DNA of 8,273 bases. Source: Pseudomonadota bacterium (GTDB taxonomy: Bacteria > Pseudomonadota > Alphaproteobacteria > Rhizobiales > Kaistiaceae). The notes beneath the pieces are model-generated. The model did no database searches. It worked only from the letters and a program-made list of their open reading frames with translations, and was not told the DNA's origin. The position numbers were made by a program, and so were the translations under genes. Location: contig JAEZEN010000148.1 of NCBI GenBank assembly GCA_023433185.1, positions 1 to 8,273 of the forward strand. Direction: 5' to 3'. Below are positions 1 to 5,458 of the stretch, piece after piece. How positions within the stretch are numbered: position 1 is the first letter of the stretch; each line of letters starts with the position of its first letter.

Positions 1-978
1 GTCCGTGGCGACGCCCTTGCCGAAGCCGCGCTGCGCGAGGCGGATATCGCCCTCTACGAGGCCAAGGCCCGAGGCCGCTCCCAGTACCGGCTCTTCACCC
101 CGGAACTGAAGGTGGCCATGGCGGAGCGTCGCACCGTCGAGACCGAGTTGCGGACCGCGCTCCGGACAGGCGAGGGCCTTGAAGTCGTCTACCAGCCGAT
201 CTTCGACAGGGCGCGCACGATCGTCGGGGCGGAAGCTCTCATCCGATGGTGTCGCCCGGACGGGGCGATGTCGGCCCCGTCGGCTTTCGTTCCGGTGGCC
301 GAGGATCGGGGGCTGATCGATGAACTCGGGCAGTTCGTGCTGGATCGCGTCTGCCAGCTGCTTTCCCGGGCCCCGCTGCCATGGATCGCCGTGAACATAT
401 CGCCCATGCAGCTGCGGTTGCCCGCCTTCGTGAGTTCCGTCGAACACAGCCTTCGGACGCACGGCATCGACGCCTCCAGGCTGCAGCTGGAAATCACCGA
501 AACGGCCCTGATCGACGACGATGAGAACTCCAGGACCGCCATCCGGAACCTGGCGGCACGCGGCATCGTTCTCGCGCTTGACGATTTCGGGACCGGCTAT
601 TCCTCCCTCACCTACCTGATCAACTACCCCATGGCGAAGATCAAGCTGGATCGCTCGTTCGTCGGCAACATCGGGCGTGGCGGCGACAACGACGCAATCG
701 TCGAGGCGGTGGTATCGCTGGCCATGTCGATGAACAGGACGGTCACCGCGGAAGGCGTGGAGACGGCGGAACAGTTCAATCGCCTGGCGGTTCTCCAATG
801 CCACGAGTTGCAGGGCTACTTCCTGGCACGACCCTTGACCGACGAGGAGCTTCTCGACCGCCTCGCGACCATCGCGGGCGAGGCCAGAGCGGTTCGGCGA
901 CGCCCCCCCGGCAACGCCCTGTTTCTCGTGGCGGACCGGGAGAAGCCCGCCGGAGGAACCACGCCGATCGCCGGGTGA
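1..978 (+). CDS. GGDEF-EAL protein, probable c-di-GMP phosphodiesterase (5' end outside window)
   Basis: The reading frame is open from base 1, so only the C-terminal part is seen. The first ~37 codons read as the end of a GGDEF domain (ADIALYEAKARGRSQYRLF). They lead directly into a full EAL domain, which hydrolyses cyclic-di-GMP to pGpG in the cytosol. Numbering from window codon 1, the catalytic set looks complete: EAL at 78-80 with R82 (ExLxR), N132 in VNIS, E164 and E167 in EITE, DDFGTGYSS from 194, K215 in IKLDRSF, E251/E254 in EGVET and Q271 in QGY. Activity as a phosphodiesterase is therefore expected. The GGDEF active site lies outside the window, so cyclase activity cannot be judged. 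A GTG at 112 begins an isolated EAL frame, but it lies inside the GGDEF-EAL linker and is unlikely to be the true start. A ~45-residue, arginine- and proline-containing tail follows the domain. The next gene on this strand also handles c-di-GMP. Confidence 0.93.
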   Translation, partial: VRGDALAEAALREADIALYEAKARGRSQYRLFTPELKVAMAERRTVETELRTALRTGEGLEVVYQPIFDRARTIVGAEALIRWCRPDGAMSAPSAFVPVAEDRGLIDELGQFVLDRVCQLLSRAPLPWIAVNISPMQLRLPAFVSSVEHSLRTHGIDASRLQLEITETALIDDDENSRTAIRNLAARGIVLALDDFGTGYSSLTYLINYPMAKIKLDRSFVGNIGRGGDNDAIVEAVVSLAMSMNRTVTAEGVETAEQFNRLAVLQCHELQGYFLARPLTDEELLDRLATIAGEARAVRRRPPGNALFLVADREKPAGGTTPIAG

Positions 979-984
979 CGCCTC

Positions 985-1012
985 GGCCGGGGCAGCGCTT
1001 CGGCCTCCGGCC
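985..1012 (+). terminator. GC-rich stem-loop after the EAL gene, weak terminator candidate
   Basis: GGCCGGGG at 985-992 can pair with CCTCCGGCC sequence at 1005-1012 (eight pairs including one G-T), with a 12-base loop, starting 6 bases after the stop codon. No T-rich run follows, so it does not meet the usual criteria for an intrinsic terminator. In such GC-rich DNA it could be chance. Confidence 0.22.
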
Positions 1013-1150
1013 ACGACCAGACAACCCATGCCTGCTGCGGCACCACGTTCACGGGTCGGCGCCGGCCGCTGAGGGACGCGGGCAATTCGCGTGGAGCATC
1101 GCGGCCGGTCCTGCTAAGCAGTTGTACGGATGGGATCGTGTGAAGCGTCT

Positions 1151-1154
1151 GGAG
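1151..1154 (+). promoter_or_regulatory. Ribosome binding site that supports a TTG start at 1162
   Basis: GGAG lies 7 bases before TTG 1162. An in-frame TGA at 1141 limits how far upstream the gene can begin, and no ATG lies between that stop and the first PAS domain. The only other nearby initiator is GTG 1195, where the G-rich run touches the codon and leaves no spacer. TTG 1162 is therefore the best-supported start. Confidence 0.6.
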
Positions 1155-1161
1155 CCTGGAC

Positions 1162-2850
1162 TTGATCGGTTCCCGAAATGTCACTGCGGGGGAGGTGCTG
1201 CCCTTCCCGAACAGCGAGGAAGTTCTGCGGGGCATCCTCGAACACGCTTCGGTCGGCATGTCGCTGGTCGACATGGATGGCCGCGTCGTCTACGCCAACC
1301 ACGCCTTCTCGGCGATGTTCGGGTATCCGCTCGCCGCGTGCATCGGGCTGCGCGCGTCCGATCTCGTCGATGGCGATATGCTGCCGTCGGCGGAGCGCCA
1401 GCTGCACAGCCTCATCACCGGCCAGATCGGCAGCTACCGGACCGAGCGCCGCTATCGACGCCGCGATGGTTCGCTGTTCTGGGGACTCGTGTCGGCTTCG
1501 GTGGTCAGTTCCAGGGGCAGCAACAAGCCGCTCTATCTCATCGTCCAGATCGCCGACATCGACCGCGAGAAGGCGGCCGTCGCTGCCCTTGCCGCTTCCG
1601 AGAGCCGCTGGAACTTCGCCCTCGACAGTGCCGGTCAGGGCGTCTGGGATCATGATCTCCGCACTGGAAAGGTCTTCTATTCCTCACGGTGGAAGATCCT
1701 GCGCGGGTTTGATCCCGAGGCCGAGGTCGATCCGGAATCCTGGTTGTCGCGCGTCCATCCGGACGACCGGGAGCGCATCCTAGAGCGGATCCGGCGCCAG
1801 GATTCGGGAGAGCTCAAGGACAACGAGTTCGAGTATCGGGAGCGCCATCGGGACGGTCGCTGGGTCTGGATTCTCAGCCGCGGCAAGCCGGTCGAGTGGA
1901 TGCCGGACGGCTCCGTCGCCCGCATCATGGGAACCGATACGGACATCAGTCACCTCAAGCGGATCGAAGAAAGCCTCGCCATCGAGAAGGAACGGCTCGC
2001 GGTCACCCTCGACTCCATCGCCGACGGCGTGATCGCGACCGACCCGCAGCATCGCATCACGCTCTTAAACCCCGCGGCCGAGCAGTTGACCGGCTGGCCG
2101 CGCGAGACGGCCCTGGGGCAGCATCTGGCCGACGTATTCCGCGTGCTGGACGAGGAGACGCGACAGCCGGCCATCGAGCCGATCCTGTCGGCTCTCGATG
2201 GCACCTCCCCACGATTGACCCGTGAGGGGATGGTGCTCGCAAGCGTCAGCGGCGAGGAGCGCGTCGTCCGGGAGTGCGCGTCCGTCGTCTCCAGTGACGG
2301 CCGTTCCGTCATGGGCGGCGTCATCGTTTTCCAGGATATCACGGCAAGCTACACGGCCACGCGTCATCTCTCCTACGCGGCCATGCATGATCCGCTTACG
2401 GGCCTGTTCAACCGGACGGCGTTCGAGCGGGAACTCCGGACCGCGATGTCCGAGGTCCGGGATCTGGGGCGGCAGCACATCCTGTTCTTCATTGATCTCG
2501 ACCGTTTCAAGGAAGTGAACGACGCGGCCGGGCACATGGCCGGCGACGCGATGCTGAAGCTCGTCGCGCGCACGATGTCCGGGTGCATCCGCGCCCAGGA
2601 CACCTGCGCCCGGATCGGGGGCGACGAGTTCACGATCATCCTGCGCGACACCAGCCTCGACGCCGGGCGGGTGATTGCCGACAAGGTGCGACGGGCGATC
2701 GGTGATCTGGCATTCGACTGGAACGGGCAGGTCTATCGGATTGGCGCCAGCATCGGCGTCGTCGCCGTCGACCCTGCCACCTCAAGCGCCGGCCTGGTCG
2801 CCGAGGCCGACGCCGCCTGCTACCGGGACAAGGGATCGCGCCGCACATAG
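1162..2850 (+). CDS. Triple-PAS sensor diguanylate cyclase (PAS-PAS-PAS-GGDEF)
   Basis: This 562-residue protein has no evident signal peptide or membrane segment and is expected to be a cytosolic sensor that makes c-di-GMP from two GTP. PAS1 spans about 19-135 (VGMSLVDMDGRVVYANHAF). PAS2 spans about 147-263, of PAS_3/PAC type, with VHPDDR and a GTDTDIS end. PAS3 spans about 277-394 (DGVIATDPQHRITLLNPAAE...VFQDIT). A charged, probably helical linker joins PAS2 to PAS3. The GGDEF domain runs from ~403 (DPLTGLFNR) to the end. It has D445 in FIDLDRF, N453/D454, and an intact GGDEF at 486-490. RAQD at 477-480, exactly five residues upstream, matches the inhibitory I-site, so product feedback is expected. 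No ligand can be assigned: I see no haem- or flavin-specific motif. The start is TTG, from the GGAG site upstream. The C-terminus ends as CYRDKGSRRT, where relatives usually read AKxxGRNRV and often continue into an EAL domain. The gene is 183 bases after the EAL gene and converges on ppsA. Confidence 0.92.
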   Translation: MIGSRNVTAGEVLPFPNSEEVLRGILEHASVGMSLVDMDGRVVYANHAFSAMFGYPLAACIGLRASDLVDGDMLPSAERQLHSLITGQIGSYRTERRYRRRDGSLFWGLVSASVVSSRGSNKPLYLIVQIADIDREKAAVAALAASESRWNFALDSAGQGVWDHDLRTGKVFYSSRWKILRGFDPEAEVDPESWLSRVHPDDRERILERIRRQDSGELKDNEFEYRERHRDGRWVWILSRGKPVEWMPDGSVARIMGTDTDISHLKRIEESLAIEKERLAVTLDSIADGVIATDPQHRITLLNPAAEQLTGWPRETALGQHLADVFRVLDEETRQPAIEPILSALDGTSPRLTREGMVLASVSGEERVVRECASVVSSDGRSVMGGVIVFQDITASYTATRHLSYAAMHDPLTGLFNRTAFERELRTAMSEVRDLGRQHILFFIDLDRFKEVNDAAGHMAGDAMLKLVARTMSGCIRAQDTCARIGGDEFTIILRDTSLDAGRVIADKVRRAIGDLAFDWNGQVYRIGASIGVVAVDPATSSAGLVAEADAACYRDKGSRRT

Positions 2851-2865
2851 CGTTGATGCCGCGAC

Positions 2866-2889
2866 GACCGCCGGATGGCGGAGACGGTC
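2866..2889. terminator. Dyad in the convergent gap, possible bidirectional terminator
   Basis: The 40 bases between the stops of the diguanylate cyclase and ppsA contain two nested dyads. One is CCGCC-GGAT-GGCGG at 2868-2881, a perfect 5-base stem with a 4-base loop. The other is GACCG at 2866-2870 against CGGTC at 2885-2889. The location between convergent genes suits a shared terminator, but neither strand carries a T-run and the stems are short. Confidence 0.3.
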
Positions 2890-2890
2890 C

Positions 2891-5275
2891 TCACCGGGCC
2901 CGCTCAGCCTCGGCCACATGGCGCTTCACCGCGATGAAGCTGTCCGGGCTCACCGAGATCGAGTCGATGCCGCAGCGCACGAGGAAGCGCGCGAATTCCG
3001 GGTGATCGCTCGGCGCCTGGCCGCAGAGGCCGACCTTCGCTCCGGCCTTCCGGGCCGCGGCGATGACGCTCTCGATCATCCATTCCACTGCCGGATCCTG
3101 TTCGTCGAACAGCCCGGCGAGCGCGCCGGAATCGCGATCGACGCCGAGGGTCAGCTGGGTGAGGTCGTTCGAGCCGATGGAGAAGCCGTCGAAGCGCTCG
3201 GCGAACCGGCCCGCCAGCACCACGTTGGAGGGGATCTCGGCCATCACATAGACCTCGAGGCCGTCCTCGCCGCGCCGCAGGCCGTTTTCGGCCATCACCT
3301 CGAGGACGCGGTCCGCCTCGAGGATCGAGCGGCAGAAGGGGATCATCACGACGACGTTGCGGAAGCCCATCTCGTTCCGCAGGCGGCGGATGGCCCGGCA
3401 CTCGAGGGCGAAGCCGTCGCGATAGGCAGGCGCGTAGTAGCGCGATGCGCCGCGGAAGCCGATCATCGGGTTCTCTTCCTTCGGCTCGAACTCGGCGCCG
3501 CCGATCAGGCCGGCATATTCGTTGGTCTTGAAGTCGCTCATGCGGACGATGACCGGCCGCGGGTGCTGGGCGGCGGCGATCCGGGCGAGGCCGCGCGCCA
3601 GGCGGTCGACGAAATATTCCGTGCGGTCGGGATAGCCCGCCGTCAGGTCGGCGATCGTGCGCTTCGCCGCCTCGTCCTTCAGCGTGTCGAACCTCACAAG
3701 CGCCATGGGGTGAACCCGGATGTGGTTGCCGATGACGAACTCCATCCGTGCCAGGCCGACGCCATCGGCCGGAATCTTCCACCAGCGATAGGCGGCGGCG
3801 GGATTGGCAAGGTTGAGCATCACCTTCGTCGCCGTGTCCGGCAGCCCCGAGACGTCGACCGTCGATTCGACGTAGTCCGCCGTCCCGGCATAGACATGGC
3901 CGACATCGCCCTCGGCGCAGGAGACCGTGATCTCCTGGTCGTCGTGGAGGAGGCGGGTGGCGTCGCCCGCGCCGACGATCGCCGGCACGCCGAGCTCGCG
4001 GCTGACGATCGCCGCATGCGAGGTCCGGCCGCCATGGTCGGTGACGATGGCGGCGGCCCGCTTCATGATCGGCACCCAGTCCGGGTCGGTGGTGGTGGTG
4101 ACGAGGATCGCACCGTCGACGAACCGGCCGATGTCGGCCGGGCTCTCGATCAGGCACACGCGGCCGGCGACGATCGAATCGCCGATACCGAGGCCCGAGA
4201 GCAGCAGCGGCCCCTTCCGGGTGATCGTGTAGGACTTGAAGCTCCCGGCGTCGCGCCGTGACTGGACGGTCTCGGGCCGCGCCTGGACGATGAAGATCTC
4301 GCCGGTCTCGCCGTCCTTGGCCCACTCCATGTCCATCGGCAGGCCGTAATGGGCCTCGATCGCCACCGCCCAGCGCGCCAGCGTCAGGATCTCCTGGTCG
4401 TCGAGGACGAAGGCTTCGCGCTCGGCCCGGGAGGTCGGAACGTTGCGGGTGGGATTCTCCCCCGACCCGTAGATCAGCTTCTTCTCCTTGCCGCCAAGCC
4501 GCTTCTCGATGATCGGCACGAGGTCGGGGTCGGCGAGCAACGGCTTGTAGGCGTGGTACTCGTCGGGGTCGACCGCGCCCTGGACGACGTTCTCGCCGAG
4601 GCCCCAGGCGGCGTTGATCAGGACGACGCGGTCGAACCCGGTTTCGGTGTCGATGGAGAACATCACGCCCGAGCCGCCGATGTCGGCGCGCACCATGCGC
4701 TGCACGCCGACCGAGAGGGCGACTTTCATGTGGTCGAATCCGTGCGCCTTGCGATAGGCGATGGCCCGGTCGGTGAACAGCGACGCGAAGCAGCGCCGGC
4801 AGGCATCGAGGAGCGCGGCCTCGCCGCGGATGTTGAGGAAGGTCTCCTGCTGCCCGGCGAAGCTCGCTTCCGGCAGGTCCTCCGCGGTGGCGCTGGAGCG
4901 CACGGCCACGGCGAGGTCGGCATGTCCATCGGTCCCGCCGAGGGCGCCATAGGCCTCGCGGATCGCGGCTGCCAGATCGTCCGGAATCCCGCTCCGGAGC
5001 ATGGCGGCTCGGATCGCCGCGCCGACCTCCTGGAGGTTCGCGCGCCCGGTCTCGAGATCGGCCAGGGGCCCCGTCATCCGTTCATTCAGGGCGTTCGCCT
5101 CGAGGAAGCGCCAATAGGCCTCCGCCGTCGTGGCGAAGCCGGCCGGGACGCGCACGCCTTTGCCGGAGAGGGTGCGGATCATTTCCCCGAGCGAGGCATT
5201 CTTGCCACCGACGCGGGCGACGTCACCGCGGCTGACCGCATCGAGCGAGACGACGAGGGGGGTTTTCGCTTCCAT
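2891..5275 (-). CDS. ppsA: Phosphoenolpyruvate synthase (pyruvate, water dikinase)
   Basis: This enzyme makes PEP from pyruvate, ATP and water, releasing AMP and phosphate; it is the cytosolic entry to gluconeogenesis from pyruvate or lactate. From ATG 5275 it has 794 residues, the usual PpsA size (pyruvate phosphate dikinase is nearer 870-900). The N-terminal ATP-binding domain spans about 15-340, with GGKNASLGEM, RSSATAEDLPEASFAGQQE from 126 and QARPETV at 331-337. The swivelling phosphohistidine domain is about 380-470; GGRTSHAAIVSRELGVPAIVG carries the phosphorylated His420. The C-terminal PEP-binding barrel has GLARMEF at 507-513, GFRG at 606-609, GSNDLTQL at 701-708 and LCGQAPSD with the catalytic Cys751. 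GGRTSHAAI and CGQAPSD favour PpsA over pyruvate phosphate dikinase. ATG 5281 would add two residues but sits one base from the GGGAG site; ATG 5275 has a 7-base spacer. The pump gene lies upstream on the same strand. An FNR-type dyad about 150 bases before the start and a short coupled leader frame suggest oxygen-linked control. Confidence 0.96.
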   Translation of the reverse strand: MEAKTPLVVSLDAVSRGDVARVGGKNASLGEMIRTLSGKGVRVPAGFATTAEAYWRFLEANALNERMTGPLADLETGRANLQEVGAAIRAAMLRSGIPDDLAAAIREAYGALGGTDGHADLAVAVRSSATAEDLPEASFAGQQETFLNIRGEAALLDACRRCFASLFTDRAIAYRKAHGFDHMKVALSVGVQRMVRADIGGSGVMFSIDTETGFDRVVLINAAWGLGENVVQGAVDPDEYHAYKPLLADPDLVPIIEKRLGGKEKKLIYGSGENPTRNVPTSRAEREAFVLDDQEILTLARWAVAIEAHYGLPMDMEWAKDGETGEIFIVQARPETVQSRRDAGSFKSYTITRKGPLLLSGLGIGDSIVAGRVCLIESPADIGRFVDGAILVTTTTDPDWVPIMKRAAAIVTDHGGRTSHAAIVSRELGVPAIVGAGDATRLLHDDQEITVSCAEGDVGHVYAGTADYVESTVDVSGLPDTATKVMLNLANPAAAYRWWKIPADGVGLARMEFVIGNHIRVHPMALVRFDTLKDEAAKRTIADLTAGYPDRTEYFVDRLARGLARIAAAQHPRPVIVRMSDFKTNEYAGLIGGAEFEPKEENPMIGFRGASRYYAPAYRDGFALECRAIRRLRNEMGFRNVVVMIPFCRSILEADRVLEVMAENGLRRGEDGLEVYVMAEIPSNVVLAGRFAERFDGFSIGSNDLTQLTLGVDRDSGALAGLFDEQDPAVEWMIESVIAAARKAGAKVGLCGQAPSDHPEFARFLVRCGIDSISVSPDSFIAVKRHVAEAERAR

Positions 5276-5277
5276 GG

Positions 5278-5364
5278 TCATGCTCCCGGCGCGGGGCCGG
5301 CGGCGATGGCCGTCGCGGGCCGGCAGTTCGGGTTCGCTGTCGCGCGAATGAAACCGTCGATCAT
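5278..5364 (-). CDS. Candidate 28-residue leader peptide upstream of and overlapping ppsA
   Basis: This short frame begins at ATG 5364, has 28 codons (MIDGFIRATANPNCRPATA..., alanine- and proline-rich toward the end) and stops at TGA 5280-5278. The stop overlaps the first ATG of ppsA as ATGA. It has the best ribosome site in the window, GAGGAG with a 7-base spacer. It is in a different frame from ppsA, so it is not an N-terminal extension. I recognise no family, membrane segment or run of one regulatory amino acid, so classic amino-acid attenuation is not indicated. Its start lies about 20 bases after the transcription start predicted from the FNR-type dyad. The likely role, if translated, is in cis: delivering ribosomes to ppsA and opening the hairpin at 5296-5324. 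Short open frames are common by chance in GC-rich DNA; the ribosome site and ATGA overlap are the main support. Confidence 0.42.
   Translation of the reverse strand: MIDGFIRATANPNCRPATAIAAGPAPGA
5283..5287 (-). promoter_or_regulatory. Ribosome binding site of ppsA
   Basis: The minus strand reads GGGAG here. The spacer is 7 bases to ATG 5275 but only one base to ATG 5281, so independent initiation should use 5275. Re-initiation by ribosomes finishing the leader frame could still use ATG 5281, because its ATG overlaps the leader stop as ATGA. Confidence 0.65.
5296..5324 (-). promoter_or_regulatory. GC-rich mRNA hairpin just before the ppsA ribosome site
   Basis: GCCGGC at 5319-5324 pairs with GCCGGC at 5296-5301. 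Inside, GCGA (5303-5306 on the plus strand) pairs with TCGC (5313-5316), leaving a 6-base loop and a small internal loop. The hairpin lies wholly within the leader frame and ends 8 bases before the GGGAG of ppsA. Translation of the leader would melt it. A control function is inference; GC-rich stems are frequent in this DNA. Confidence 0.35.
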
Positions 5365-5371
5365 GAGAACG

Positions 5372-5377
5372 CTCCTC
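5372..5377 (-). promoter_or_regulatory. Strong ribosome binding site for the leader frame
   Basis: The minus strand reads GAGGAG, a close match to the anti-Shine-Dalgarno sequence, 7 bases before ATG 5364. It is stronger than the sites of the two large genes on this strand. It would be hard to explain in an otherwise untranslated gap unless the short frame is used. Confidence 0.5.
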
Positions 5378-5392
5378 GCGTGGCTTGGCGCC

Positions 5393-5398
5393 AGTCTC
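5393..5398 (-). promoter_or_regulatory. Tentative -10 element for the ppsA leader promoter
   Basis: The minus strand reads GAGACT, only three of six matches to TATAAT. It lies 21 bases after the FNR-type dyad, close to the spacing in class II FNR/FixK promoters, where the dyad is centred near -41.5. The implied start of transcription is near 5385, shortly before the GAGGAG site. The support is spacing rather than the hexamer itself. Confidence 0.25.
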
Positions 5399-5419
5399 GC
5401 CAAACCGGCCGCCGCGGCC

Positions 5420-5433
5420 TTGATCCGTATCAA
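5420..5433 (-). promoter_or_regulatory. FNR/FixK/Anr-type binding site upstream of ppsA
   Basis: The plus strand reads TTGATCCGTATCAA (minus TTGATACGGATCAA), a perfect TTGAT-N4-ATCAA dyad. This is the consensus of the FNR/FixK/FnrL/Anr family of CRP-like regulators that respond to low oxygen. It is an AT-rich island in very GC-rich DNA, 25 bases after the pump stop and centred about 151 bases before ppsA ATG 5275. It lies inside a larger imperfect palindrome: GCGGCC at 5414-5419 and GGCCGC at 5436-5441 also pair, with a 2-base bulge. A transcript stem-loop after the pump gene is therefore an alternative reading. No T-run follows on the minus strand, which argues against an intrinsic terminator. 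The regulator gene is not in the window. Confidence 0.72.
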
Positions 5434-5458
5434 TCGGCCGCCGCCCGGGGGTGCGCGC

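Noticed and set aside
112..978. A separate EAL-only gene starting at GTG 112
   Set aside because: The same frame is open to base 1 and the preceding codons read as the conserved end of a GGDEF domain, so this is one larger protein cut by the window edge.
1111..1121. CTGCT-A-AGCAG inverted repeat upstream of the diguanylate cyclase
   Set aside because: A 5-base dyad with a 1-base centre matches no regulator site that I can name. No convincing promoter hexamers surround it.
1130..1165. An 11-codon frame from ATG 1130 whose TGA overlaps the TTG start of the diguanylate cyclase
   Set aside because: It resembles the ppsA leader arrangement but has no ribosome site before its ATG, and so short a frame is readily due to chance.
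798..1655. A 285-codon plus-strand frame that bridges the gap between the two c-di-GMP genes
   Set aside because: It overlaps the EAL domain and PAS1 in another frame, is arginine- and proline-rich, and matches no family I know.
2675..4261. A 528-codon open frame on the plus strand, antisense to ppsA
   Set aside because: It overlaps the GGDEF end and the well-conserved ppsA on the opposite strand. Its translation is rich in His, Asp, Arg, Ala and Gly without any domain, as expected from the complement of a GC-rich gene.
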